Shown here piece after piece: positions 37,838-46,324 of a stretch of 64,000 bases of DNA. Each line of letters opens with the position of its first letter. The stretch's first letter is position 1. The position numbers and the translations under genes were made by a program. The notes below the pieces were generated by a model. The model was not told the DNA's origin and searched no databases. It saw only the letters and a program-made list of their open reading frames with translations. Origin of the DNA: Winogradskyella aurantiaca (lineage in GTDB: Bacteria; Bacteroidota; Bacteroidia; Flavobacteriales; Flavobacteriaceae); NCBI RefSeq assembly GCF_003362725.1, contig NZ_QKTV01000003.1, forward strand, positions 124,001 to 188,000, written 5' to 3'.

Positions 37838-39013
37838 TTGAAAACCGAAATTCTATCGGACGAAATTCAGAAGTTTATTGCAAAACATCTTAATGATGAT
37901 CCCAATGACCTGGTTTTAAGGGGTATCCCTTTTGACAAGAGATTGCACCAATCCATCTTAGACCAAATTCGATCAAAACAAAAGGCCCAGTCTAAACTAC
38001 CAGAATGGTTTACAACTGAAGGATTGTATTACCCACCATCACTGAATCTGGAACAAACCTCATCTGAAGTTACGGCCAGATATAAGGCCAGTTTAGTGTC
38101 GGGTGATACCTTAATTGACATTGCCGGGGGATTTGGAATCGACAGTCATTATTTCTCTAAACAAATTAAATCTGTTGCTCACTGTGAGTTGAATGAAGAC
38201 CTCTTGGCCATGGCCAAACACAATGCTGAAGTCTTGGATTCTGATATTGAATTTTATGCTGGTGACAGCATTCAAATTCTTAAAGATCTAGACCAGCAAT
38301 TTGACTGGATCTATTTGGACCCTTCCAGACGTTCCGATAATAAACGAAAGGTATTTCTACTGGCAGATTGCACCCCTAATGCCAAGACATTTAAAGGCTT
38401 GTTTTTAAAGTATGCCAGGAAGGTAATGATAAAAACCTCACCGCTATTAGACCTTAAAAAAACTCTTGAAGATCTCGAGTTCGTCAAAGCTATTCATATC
38501 GTGGCAGTCAATAATGAAGTGAAAGAATTGCTATGGATACTTGAACGAGATTACAATGGCTCAGTAGATGTTATCAGCCTTAACCTCACTAAAACCAAAG
38601 AGCAAGTATTTAAGTTTAATTTTGAAGAATTACAAGAGGCTTATCCTAAAACTGCCCAACCCCTAAGCTATTTATATGAACCTAATGCTGCAATTTTAAA
38701 ATCAGGGGCCTTTAATTTATTATCAGATAAGTTCGAAGTCTCTAAGCTGCATGAGCATTCGCATATATACACCTCAGAATTCTTGTTAGAGTTTCCTGGA
38801 CGGCGCTTTAAAATCGAGAATAACATTCCTTTCAACAAAAAGAAATTTTCAAAAGAAGGTATTAAAAAAGCGAATATTACCACACGAAATTTCCCCATGT
38901 CGGTCCATGATATTCGGAAGAAACTCAACATTAAGGACGGGGGAGATATTTACTTGTTTTTTACTACCCTAGAAGATGGTAAAAAGAGTATTCTTGTTTG
39001 TTCTAAAATATAA
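37838..39013 (+). CDS. THUMP-like class I SAM-dependent methyltransferase
   Basis: A 391-residue protein with a Rossmann methyltransferase core: SAM motif I LIDIAGGFGIDS, the acidic ELNED strand-2 end, and a DPSRRS motif IV-like segment at IYLDPSRRSDNKRK. A C-terminal ferredoxin/THUMP-like extension (FPMSVHDIRKKLNIKDGG) follows. The domain arrangement suggests RNA binding, but the target is unknown. Only a TTG start at 37838 fits the frame, five bases after the AI-2E gene stop. The last 11 bases overlap the convergent PdeM gene. Confidence 0.85.
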   Translation: MKTEILSDEIQKFIAKHLNDDPNDLVLRGIPFDKRLHQSILDQIRSKQKAQSKLPEWFTTEGLYYPPSLNLEQTSSEVTARYKASLVSGDTLIDIAGGFGIDSHYFSKQIKSVAHCELNEDLLAMAKHNAEVLDSDIEFYAGDSIQILKDLDQQFDWIYLDPSRRSDNKRKVFLLADCTPNAKTFKGLFLKYARKVMIKTSPLLDLKKTLEDLEFVKAIHIVAVNNEVKELLWILERDYNGSVDVISLNLTKTKEQVFKFNFEELQEAYPKTAQPLSYLYEPNAAILKSGAFNLLSDKFEVSKLHEHSHIYTSEFLLEFPGRRFKIENNIPFNKKKFSKEGIKKANITTRNFPMSVHDIRKKLNIKDGGDIYLFFTTLEDGKKSILVCSKI

Positions 39014-39650
39014 AAAACGCATTGTCTGTAAAGGCATAATGCACAGTATTTTTTTTACTATACCTTGAATTTAAACCAGTAAATCTGCTAAATGCTGGAA
39101 GTACCATTTCGTTGTTTGTTACAGCATAACAGGGTAGTTTAATTTTTTGCTTCCCCTTTCCCTTTACCAGCACACCTGGGTGGATATGACCTGATATTAC
39201 AAAGGCATCCTTCTTATGATCCTGGGGATCATGTACAAATAGGAATGGGTCTAATTTTAAGTAATTAACTACCTCGAGATTAAACCTCGATATCCAACGA
39301 TCCGAAAGACGATCGTGATTTCCTTTAATAAGTCTAAAGACTACGTCATTAAACTGATGGCGCCATTGGGCAAACTCAGCCATATTTTTATTCGCCTCTG
39401 CATGGAATAAATCACCAACGATCAAGACCTGCTCTACTTTAAAATGATGGATTAAACCTTGCAATTTTTGGAGATCCTCTTTAAAGATATCATCCGGAAT
39501 GGGAATACCGTGTTTGCGAAAGTGTGCCGTTTTACCCACGTGTACATCGGAGAGTATAAGGGCTTTTAGTGCCGGCCAATATATAGCCCGTTGATTGGTA
39601 AGAACTAGTTCTTCCCCTTGCAGTTCTATAGTCTCTTTAACGATCTCCAT
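39003..39650 (-). CDS. pdeM: Ligase-associated DNA damage response endonuclease PdeM
   Basis: A 215-residue metallophosphoesterase with the complete metal site: SDVHVGK, GDLFH, GNHDR and GHIHP. Named members of this group are Mn2+-dependent DNA endonucleases or phosphodiesterases, found next to an ATP-dependent ligase, a large helicase and an MBL exonuclease. Its start overlaps the end of the helicase gene by 14 bases, so the two are translated together. It is the last gene of the operon. Confidence 0.92.
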   Translation of the reverse strand: MEIVKETIELQGEELVLTNQRAIYWPALKALILSDVHVGKTAHFRKHGIPIPDDIFKEDLQKLQGLIHHFKVEQVLIVGDLFHAEANKNMAEFAQWRHQFNDVVFRLIKGNHDRLSDRWISRFNLEVVNYLKLDPFLFVHDPQDHKKDAFVISGHIHPGVLVKGKGKQKIKLPCYAVTNNEMVLPAFSRFTGLNSRYSKKNTVHYAFTDNAFFIF

Positions 39651-42102
39651 CTGGTAATTTTAAGGCTTGTTCTTTAATACGACGGATGCGTTTATCCAGA
39701 CTTTCGTTACTCATGGTACCACGCAGGCTATCTACTTTAAGTGGAAAGCTTAAGGGAGTAAAGGATTTGGCCTCCTTTAAAATGATCTTACTCTTGGCTA
39801 TGCGTTCAAATGAAGCTCTTAAGCGCACCTCCTCCAATTGCTGATTAAAGACTTCAGTATAGGCTTGCTTTAAGAGCAAATTATCGGGCTCATAATCTTC
39901 AAGCACCCTAAAAATTAAACCTGATGACGACTGCAAGCTTTTACTGGTTTTTCGAGCACCTGGCTGAGATTGCACCACCAGACCAGCGATAACAGCGATA
40001 TCACGAAATTTCCGCGATGCCATTTCAGAGGCATTAATACTGGCAATAACATCCTCCATTAAATGATCCTTACTCAATAAAGCTTGTATGTTAGACGTAT
40101 CTACTGGTATGGGCTGATCACTTAGCAATTCAAAACCATAATCGTTCATGGCGATGGTAAACGTCAGGGGTTTAATTTTAGAAATGCGGTAGGCCATTAA
40201 AGCCGAAAATACCTCATGTACCAACCGACCCTCAAACGGATACATAAAGACATGGTAACCATCTTTAGTTTCTATTTTCTCAACCAAAAATTCATCGGCT
40301 TTTGGAATATGAGAAGTATTGTTTTGTCGGCTAACCAATGGGTTCAGGAATCGAAGCTCTTTTTCCAAACGACCCGGTTCAAGGGCATCTGACAGCTTCA
40401 GCCTTAGAAAATGACTCAGGTATGAGGTTAAGGGCAAACGTCCCCCTAACCAACTGGGAGAGACCGCTTTTTTAGCACGGCTTCGTCTAACCAAAACGGT
40501 CATGTCTTTTATAGTGACTAGCTCCAAAATTCTCCCGGCTAATACAAAGCTATCACCAGGTTTTAATTTGGAAATAAAGAACTCCTCAATCATTCCTATA
40601 TAACCGCCTGAAAAGTATTTCACTTTTAAGTTAAGCTCACCAACTATGGCTCCAATATTCATTCGGTGCAACATACTTATACGCCGGCTCTTTACCTTGT
40701 ATTTGCTATCCTCATCTTTTACCACCTTATGAAATTCATCATAAGAATTCAGGGTTTTGCCTCCAACCGTGATAAAATGTAAGCACCAATGCCACTCTTC
40801 TGCGGTCAGGTAACTAAAAGCATGGGTCTCTGTAACCTGTTGAAATACCCCCTTTTCTGTAAATCCTTCACCAGTGGCAAGTGTGACCATAAATTGCACC
40901 AGCACATCAAAGGTTAATACCATAGGGTCTCGGGATTCTACCACCTTATTCTTAATAGCCTCTTTAAGTGCTGCAACCTCCACTAATTCTAAAGAATGAG
41001 TTGGAATAAAATAGATCTTAGAACGCTCGAAAGGTGAATGACCTGAACGTCCTGCCCGCTGTATAAATCGGGCTACACCTTTTACGGATCCTATTTGTAT
41101 GACACAATCTACAGGTTTAAAGTCTACACCTAAATCAAGGGACGAGGTGCAAACTACCGCCTTTAGATATCCATTGGCAATGTGATCCTCAATCCATTCG
41201 CGCAGAGATTTGTCAATTGATCCGTGATGAATAGCTAACAATCCCGCTAAATTTGGATCGGCATTCAAAAGCATTTGATACCATAATTCGGCCTGCCCTC
41301 TAGTATTAGTGAATATGAGGGTCGTTGTATTGCTTTCCAATATGGGCAGAATTTTATCCACCATTTTGGCACCTAAATGACCGGCCCAGGGCAAGACTTC
41401 GATCTCATTTGGTAAGACCGATACGATGTCTATCTTCTTTTTAAGATTGGCCTTTACCTGAGTTACTTTAAGATTAGGATATGGTAATAACACTTGTTTA
41501 GCTTCTTCCAGATTGCCTATGGTAGCCGTTATGCCCCAGATTTGTAGTTGTGGTGAATACCGTCGTAATTGACTCAAGGCCAATTCAGTTAACACCCCGC
41601 GTTTATTCCCTAAAAGCTCATGCCACTCGTCAATAGCCACACAGCGCAAGCCCTTAAAAAACCGAGAGTTCTTTTTCTGAGAAAAAAGCAAGTGCATGGT
41701 TTCTGGGGTGGTTAATAAAACGTCAGGCATTAAGCGTTCTTGTTGCCGCCTGATATTGGTCGGTGTATCACCATTACGCACCTGAACAGACCAATCTAAT
41801 CCTATTTCGTCTGCAGCTTCTGCCATAGCCTTGGCTAAATCTTTAGCCAATGAACGTAATGGGCTTATCCACAAAAGCTTCATTCCTTTTGGATAATGCT
41901 CAGGATGGTTGAGGTAGTCTATGACAACGGCCAGGAATACTGAAAAGGTTTTTCCAAATCCCGTTGGTGCCACCACCATACCACTGTAGCCATTGGCATA
42001 GCGTTCCCAGGTGGTTGACTGAAACGGAAAGGGAGCATGTCCCTTAAGGGCCATCCATTCTTTAATCAATCGTAAACCATCGGATGCTTTAAAATTGCTC
42101 AA
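39637..42102 (-). CDS. Ligase-associated DEXH-box helicase (Lhr family)
   Basis: An 821-residue superfamily 2 helicase of the Lhr-Core type. Motif I is APTGFGKTF, motif II DEWH (AIDEWHELLGNKRG), motif III ITATIGN and motif VI QRAGRSGHS. The C-terminal half has the winged-helix and beta-barrel-like region of Lhr. Lhr enzymes are 3'-5' DNA/RNA:DNA helicases with ATP-dependent loading. It overlaps the ligase gene by four bases and the PdeM gene by 14, indicating coordinated synthesis of the repair set. Confidence 0.93.
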   Translation of the reverse strand: MSNFKASDGLRLIKEWMALKGHAPFPFQSTTWERYANGYSGMVVAPTGFGKTFSVFLAVVIDYLNHPEHYPKGMKLLWISPLRSLAKDLAKAMAEAADEIGLDWSVQVRNGDTPTNIRRQQERLMPDVLLTTPETMHLLFSQKKNSRFFKGLRCVAIDEWHELLGNKRGVLTELALSQLRRYSPQLQIWGITATIGNLEEAKQVLLPYPNLKVTQVKANLKKKIDIVSVLPNEIEVLPWAGHLGAKMVDKILPILESNTTTLIFTNTRGQAELWYQMLLNADPNLAGLLAIHHGSIDKSLREWIEDHIANGYLKAVVCTSSLDLGVDFKPVDCVIQIGSVKGVARFIQRAGRSGHSPFERSKIYFIPTHSLELVEVAALKEAIKNKVVESRDPMVLTFDVLVQFMVTLATGEGFTEKGVFQQVTETHAFSYLTAEEWHWCLHFITVGGKTLNSYDEFHKVVKDEDSKYKVKSRRISMLHRMNIGAIVGELNLKVKYFSGGYIGMIEEFFISKLKPGDSFVLAGRILELVTIKDMTVLVRRSRAKKAVSPSWLGGRLPLTSYLSHFLRLKLSDALEPGRLEKELRFLNPLVSRQNNTSHIPKADEFLVEKIETKDGYHVFMYPFEGRLVHEVFSALMAYRISKIKPLTFTIAMNDYGFELLSDQPIPVDTSNIQALLSKDHLMEDVIASINASEMASRKFRDIAVIAGLVVQSQPGARKTSKSLQSSSGLIFRVLEDYEPDNLLLKQAYTEVFNQQLEEVRLRASFERIAKSKIILKEAKSFTPLSFPLKVDSLRGTMSNESLDKRIRRIKEQALKLPDGDR

Positions 42103-43688
42103 GGTGATGTAATTAGTTGCTTTACAGATTCTATAGTATCGATGTCTTCCACGGGTTTATCACGACGCCATCTAGCTATACGCGGAAAACGCAAGGCAAC
42201 ACCAGATTTATGACGCTTGCTAAAGGCAATACCCTCAAAGGCTATCTCAAACACTAATTCCGGTTTTACCGTACGTACTGGACCAAAACGTTCAATGGCA
42301 TTTTTACCCACCCATTGCGAGATTTCAGTGATTTCCTTATCAGTTAATCCAGAATACGCTTTAGCCACGGTCACCAGACCATCGTCTTTTTTGACTGCAA
42401 AGGTATAGTCTGTGTATTTTGAACTTCGCCGTCCGCTACCCCGCTGAGCATAGATCATAACGGCATCAATAGTCATGGGGTCCACCTTCCATTTCCACCA
42501 ATCGCCCTTCTTACGTCCCGAATGATAGCTCGAGTTTTTGTGCTTTAGCATCAGGCCTTCGCTATTAATCTGTCTTGAATTGGATCTTATTTCCGGAAGT
42601 TCATTCCAGGATTTAAAGGCAATTAGGTGCGATAATTTGATGTTATTAGGTAACGTATACCTGTTAAATAACGTCTCTAATTGATGGCGCCTTGATTGCA
42701 TGGATTGCTCTCTTATATCGTCTCCGTCATCCTCAAGCATGTCATAGGCACAAAATCCAATGGGCACCTCTGCTAGCAACTTTTTAGTGACGTTTTTACG
42801 ATTTAGTCGTTTTTGTAAATCATTGAATAATAACACATTATTATCTTTAATTGCAAGTATTTCTCCATCAATGACAAAATCATTTGAAAACCCAGAAAAG
42901 GCCTCCACCAATTCTGGAAACTGGCTGGTTACCAACTCTTCACCTCTGGACCAAATATGGATTTCGCCATTGCGTTTTACAATTTGCCCGCGGATACCGT
43001 CCCACTTCTGTTCGACGATCCAATCTTCAGGCTCACCTAATTCGTCCAATTCCTTATCCAGGGCATAAGCCAAACAAAATGGATAGAGTTTAGAGTTATC
43101 ATAATTGATGTGCTGCCCTTTAATAAGAGCTTCAAAACTAAGATCATCAACAGACCATTTACCAATGATGCTGTGCATTAAACGGTTGGCATCAATTCCT
43201 GAATATTTGGCCAGGGCATTTACCAGAGTCTTCTTTGAGACCCCAATTCTAAAGCTACCTCCAATGAGCTTATTAAAAATGAGCCGTTCTTGTTGGTCCA
43301 GTCCTGCCCAAGCTTCTAATACAAAAGCCTTCTTGTCATCGTCTGATTTGGACTTTAAGGCTTTGAGTTCGGTCATCCATTCATGTAAACTAAGATCTAA
43401 TTGCCCTGTTGGCTCAGGTAAGAGTAAAGCTAGTGTTTCTCCCAAATCCCCTACAGTACTGTAGCTCTCCAGAAAAAGCCATTCGGGTAAGCCCGTAATC
43501 TCCATGCACCATTCTTTCATCAGTGTAGTCTTTACAGGCCTGGGAGGGCGCTTACCAGTAAATATAGCTATGAGCCACAACTTGTCTTTATCGGGCGCCG
43601 TTTTAAAGTAATGCGCCAGCGCCTCAATTTTAGCGTTGGTCTTGTTAGTAATTTCAATGGCTGATATTAAGTTTGAAAAGGCTTTCAT
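42099..43688 (-). CDS. ATP-dependent DNA ligase
   Basis: A 529-residue ligase of the archaeal/LigB-like type that seals nicks with ATP. The catalytic motif KWDGIRG holds the nucleophile Lys near residue 228. Motif III-like VIDGEILA, motif IV-like SEGLMLKH and motif V WKWK are present, as is an N-terminal DNA-binding domain of about 200 residues. It differs from the NAD-dependent LigA used for replication. Three bases separate it from the exonuclease gene upstream, and its end overlaps the helicase start. Confidence 0.94.
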   Translation of the reverse strand: MKAFSNLISAIEITNKTNAKIEALAHYFKTAPDKDKLWLIAIFTGKRPPRPVKTTLMKEWCMEITGLPEWLFLESYSTVGDLGETLALLLPEPTGQLDLSLHEWMTELKALKSKSDDDKKAFVLEAWAGLDQQERLIFNKLIGGSFRIGVSKKTLVNALAKYSGIDANRLMHSIIGKWSVDDLSFEALIKGQHINYDNSKLYPFCLAYALDKELDELGEPEDWIVEQKWDGIRGQIVKRNGEIHIWSRGEELVTSQFPELVEAFSGFSNDFVIDGEILAIKDNNVLLFNDLQKRLNRKNVTKKLLAEVPIGFCAYDMLEDDGDDIREQSMQSRRHQLETLFNRYTLPNNIKLSHLIAFKSWNELPEIRSNSRQINSEGLMLKHKNSSYHSGRKKGDWWKWKVDPMTIDAVMIYAQRGSGRRSSKYTDYTFAVKKDDGLVTVAKAYSGLTDKEITEISQWVGKNAIERFGPVRTVKPELVFEIAFEGIAFSKRHKSGVALRFPRIARWRRDKPVEDIDTIESVKQLITSP

Positions 43689-43691
43689 CGT

Positions 43692-44708
43692 TTAGGCATC
43701 AGCTGTTTTTGTTTCAGAATTAGCTAGTTCTTCTTCCCCGTATTCTGTTTTTAACTCATAGGCCTCGATGCTCATTTCATTGAGGTATCGTGAAAACGTG
43801 GCCTGCGAACCATGCGTAACGTAGACTTCTTCTGCTTCTGTGGCTTTAATGGCTGAGATTAAACCGTCCCAATCGGCATGATCGCTAACGGCAAAACCTG
43901 CATCTGCTGCCCGCCAGCGGCGATTACCACGAATTTGCATCCAACCCGAGCAAATGGCTGTTGCCGCATTAGGAATGCGCTTGAACATTCTTGAATCCAG
44001 CATAGCCGGTGGAACGATAATAAGTTTGCCTTCGACGTCTTTTTTATTGAAGTCGGCGGTGAGCAGTTGTGTCTTTGGGATCTTATAACCACTGGAAGCA
44101 ATAGCCTCATTCAGATTATGAATAGAGCGGTGTACAAACACCTCATCAACTCCGTCAATTAAAGACATGATGCGCTGTGCCTTTCCCAAAGAGTAACCTA
44201 CAAACACCGATGTGCGGTTTTGTGATTGGTTATAGCCGATCCAGTTGTGGAGTTCTTTCTGAATTGCGTCTTCAGATTTCCAACGGTAAATGGGTAATCC
44301 AAAGGTGCTTTCAGTAATAAAGCTATGGCATTTTACAGGTTCAAAAGGAGTTGTAATAAAATCGGGCTGTGTTTTATAGTCGCCAGAGAACACTTCAACC
44401 CTACCCTTGTATTCCAAGCGTATTTGAGCAGACCCTATGACATGGCCAGCTGGATGAAAGCTAACTGCTACCCCATTAATGGTTCTGGGCTTGTTATATG
44501 GCATGGTTTCAATGGAAAGGTCCTTACCCAAGCGCTGCTTTAGTATCGCCTTAGAATCGGTATGGCATAGGTAGTGCTTCATTCCCCATCGAGCATGATC
44601 GGCATGGCCATGTGATATAATGGCATGATCTACCTTAGACCAGGGGTCTAGATAAAATTTGCCTTGCTGGCAATACAATCCCTTTTTGGTTAGACGAAGA
44701 AGTTTCAA
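43692..44708 (-). CDS. Ligase-associated MBL-fold DNA exonuclease
   Basis: A 338-residue metallo-beta-lactamase/beta-CASP-like nuclease of the ligase-associated exonuclease family. The HxHxDH motif is SHGHADHARW, near residues 31-40. The later ligand motifs are HPAGHVIGSAQ, SGDY and SDHADWDG, and CSGW precedes the last. It is upstream of the ligase gene in the same operon. Together with the helicase and endonuclease it forms the described four-protein DNA damage set, thought to process and seal breaks. Confidence 0.92.
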   Translation of the reverse strand: MKLLRLTKKGLYCQQGKFYLDPWSKVDHAIISHGHADHARWGMKHYLCHTDSKAILKQRLGKDLSIETMPYNKPRTINGVAVSFHPAGHVIGSAQIRLEYKGRVEVFSGDYKTQPDFITTPFEPVKCHSFITESTFGLPIYRWKSEDAIQKELHNWIGYNQSQNRTSVFVGYSLGKAQRIMSLIDGVDEVFVHRSIHNLNEAIASSGYKIPKTQLLTADFNKKDVEGKLIIVPPAMLDSRMFKRIPNAATAICSGWMQIRGNRRWRAADAGFAVSDHADWDGLISAIKATEAEEVYVTHGSQATFSRYLNEMSIEAYELKTEYGEEELANSETKTADA

Positions 44709-44786
44709 GTTGGAAAATAAAAAGTGAAGCTACAAAGAAGCTGTGAAAACTTCCCAAAGTTTTAGTTAAAACTCTATGGCCATAAC

Positions 44787-45380
44787 TCATATAAAGCCCT
44801 GCTGAGAAATGACAACTTCATCCTGAAACAGGTCTAGCAATTGTACAATATCAATAGGAACAAAGGACGAAGAACGGTCCCGGTTAGCAATTACAGGACA
44901 TTCAATAATACCGTCTTCTACAATGCGACTGTGCATTAAGTTCTGATCTGTAATTCTAATATCACCTTTATCAATCTTCTCATAAAATTGTTTTAGATCG
45001 ATAACCGCGTATTTTAAAAAGCCAGAATTACTAGAAAGGTCATTTTTTTGGCCGTTGACAATACCATAAACAAAATATTGAGCCTTGAGTTTATAAAATT
45101 CCGATTGGTGATGGGTTTCTTCTTTGTGGTGATCACGCCGATAACGAATAGTAAAATCGGTATAGGTTTTATAGCGTGCTTCTCTAAAACGCTCCTGAAC
45201 GGTAATGAGCTGATCCTCTTTTAAAAACACATAGTCAATACCATCGGATTTATCAATATGTAATCCGTATGAATCGTTAAAATTAACCTGCTTCCATCCC
45301 ATAGGTTCATAAATTTTGGAACCAGCGATATGGGTATGCACATAATCGGTAAAAGCCTTGTCTGATTTAAATCTTGACAT
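44787..45380 (-). CDS. Unknown protein heading the ligase operon, possible PD-(D/E)XK-like nuclease
   Basis: A 197-residue protein with no signal peptide or membrane span. The segment SDGIDYVFLKEDQLITVQERFRE has an Asp followed, about 16 residues later, by Gln-Glu-Arg on an apparent beta-strand. That resembles the D...(E/Q)xK/R core of PD-(D/E)XK nucleases, with Arg instead of Lys. This is a pattern-level suggestion only. Seventy-eight bases separate it from the exonuclease gene on the same strand, so it may be cotranscribed with the repair set. Confidence 0.65.
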   Translation of the reverse strand: MSRFKSDKAFTDYVHTHIAGSKIYEPMGWKQVNFNDSYGLHIDKSDGIDYVFLKEDQLITVQERFREARYKTYTDFTIRYRRDHHKEETHHQSEFYKLKAQYFVYGIVNGQKNDLSSNSGFLKYAVIDLKQFYEKIDKGDIRITDQNLMHSRIVEDGIIECPVIANRDRSSSFVPIDIVQLLDLFQDEVVISQQGFI

Positions 45381-45474
45381 TGTTTAAAATTAAGGATTTA
45401 GAAGCAGATGGTATTTGATTCCAAACACTTAGGGGATTGGGGAGGCTAAAGAGTTAAAAAACAAAATAAAATAG

Positions 45475-45505
45475 TTGCGTTCTTAAATACTAAAAGCTAC
45501 ATTTG
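45475..45505 (+). promoter_or_regulatory. Promoter of the tRNA cluster
   Basis: TTG at 45475-45477 and TACATTTG at 45498-45505, separated by 20 bases, match the Bacteroidota -33/-7 consensus TTG-N19/20-TAnnTTTG. The box ends 37 bases before tRNA-Ser. Confidence 0.65.
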
Positions 45506-45542
45506 CATCCGCAAAATAAGCGACGTTCTTTTATAGAATTTA

Positions 45543-45626
45543 GGAGAGGTGCCAGAGTGGTAATGGAGCAGATTGCTAATCTGTCAGCGCGTAAGTGCTG
45601 CCCGGGTTCGAATCCCGGTCTCTCCG
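45543..45626 (+). tRNA. tRNA-Ser (GCT)
   Basis: Acceptor stem GGAGAGG/TCTCTCC (one G-T wobble), anticodon GCT at 45575-45577 in loop TTGCTAA, long variable arm typical of type II serine tRNA, and a TTCGAAT T-loop. About 84 bases with no encoded CCA. Confidence 0.95.
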
Positions 45627-45635
45627 CATAATTTT

Positions 45636-45710
45636 CGGGGTGTAGCGTAGCCCGGTTATCGCGCCGCGTTTGGGACGCGGAGGTCGCAGGTTCGAATCCT
45701 GCCACCCCGA
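45636..45710 (+). tRNA. tRNA-Pro (TGG)
   Basis: Acceptor stem CGGGGTG/CACCCCG, anticodon TGG at 45671-45673 in loop TTTGGGA on a CCGCG/CGCGG stem, and a TTCGAAT T-loop. The CCA is not encoded. Ten bases after tRNA-Ser. Confidence 0.95.
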
Positions 45711-45774
45711 CAAAATGAAGCTTAATAGATTTCGTAGAAAGTTTACTTTATAAAGAAATCTTGAAAGATTCATT

Positions 45775-45797
45775 AAATTGAAGTCTAGCTTCAATTT
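45775..45797 (+). other. Hairpins between tRNA-Pro and tRNA-Arg
   Basis: AAATTGAAG and CTTCAATTT form a perfect 9-bp stem around TCTAG, and a shorter hairpin (AATCTTGAAAGATT) lies about 12 bases upstream. A T-run is nearly absent, so processing or partial termination is more likely than full termination. Confidence 0.5.
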
Positions 45798-45879
45798 GCA
45801 GCAACACCTTATTCAGGATCAGCCCAGCTAATCCTTGAAACTTTGAGTAAAGAGAGGCTAGCCTTTCAACACTCGGTCC

Positions 45880-45953
45880 GGTCGCGTAGCTCAGCTGGAT
45901 AGAGCATCTGCCTTCTAAGCAGACGGTCACAGGTTCGAATCCTGTCGCGATCA
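45880..45953 (+). tRNA. tRNA-Arg (TCT)
   Basis: Acceptor stem GGTCGCG/CGCGATC (one wobble), anticodon TCT at 45914-45916 in loop CTTCTAA on TCTGC/GCAGA, and a TTCGAAT T-loop. CCA not encoded. Confidence 0.95.
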
Positions 45954-45972
45954 CGAATAAATAGTTCGATAA

Positions 45973-46006
45973 GAAAAAACGCCAAGTTTACTTGAGCGTT
46001 TTTTTG
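45973..46006 (+). terminator. Terminator of the tRNA cluster
   Basis: ACGC-CAAGT and ACTTG-A-GCGT form a stem with a one-base bulge, followed by seven T. It sits 20 bases after tRNA-Arg. Confidence 0.75.
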
Positions 46007-46047
46007 TTTGGGCTATTTTCAAAGCGTAACGCTTTGGATCATGAAAT

Positions 46048-46064
46048 AATCCTGTCGCGATCAC
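46048..46064 (+). pseudogene. Relic 3' end of a tRNA-Arg
   Basis: Seventeen bases (AATCCTGTCGCGATCAC) are identical to the 3' end of tRNA-Arg at 45938-45954. The acceptor 3' strand and part of the T arm survive, but the rest of the tRNA is missing. Downstream flanks are also alike (GATAAATAAG after the relic, GAATAAATAG after the intact gene). A separate terminator follows at 46073, as expected for a lost second tRNA unit. An attachment-site repeat is the alternative. Confidence 0.65.
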
Positions 46065-46072
46065 AGATAAAT

Positions 46073-46100
46073 AAGCCTAACAAGAAATTGTTAGGCTTTT
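46073..46100 (+). terminator. Second terminator, after the tRNA relic
   Basis: AAGCCTAACAA pairs perfectly with TTGTTAGGCTT around GAA, followed by TT-C-T. The stem is different from the first terminator, so it is not a copy. Confidence 0.75.
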
Positions 46101-46324
46101 CTGTTTTATAGGCGGAAATTGTAGTTTCATTCGTATGAAACAGAAAAGGTGTCATGCGAAAGGCATAGAGGATTATTTTCAAGATGGATTAGACAAGGAA
46201 CTATAATCCTTCCCATCATAGGTAAATACGCATAATAATATCTTGTTAGGCATTAATTATTCTATCCACTTTTTAATTATCATTTATCGGTTATCTTTAA
46301 AAAATTCAACTCTTAATCCAAAAA
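46101..46324. other. Gene-free stretch before the glycosyltransferase
   Basis: No gene seen. It holds a GTTTCAT/ATGAAAC inverted repeat (46124-46141) and ATAATCCT motifs in both orientations (46169-46176 inverted, 46203-46210 direct). A third copy of that motif lies in the tRNA relic. The last 60 bases are AT-rich and should hold the glycosyltransferase promoter. Confidence 0.5.

Noticed and set aside
45490-45954. Minus-strand ORFs with AGFEPATS/PGFEPG-type sequences
   Set aside because: These are antisense translations of the tRNA genes, a well-known annotation artefact.
45938-46064. Prophage or integrative element at tRNA-Arg
   Set aside because: The 17-base repeat would fit attachment sites, but only about 110 bases lie between the copies and no integrase is in the window.
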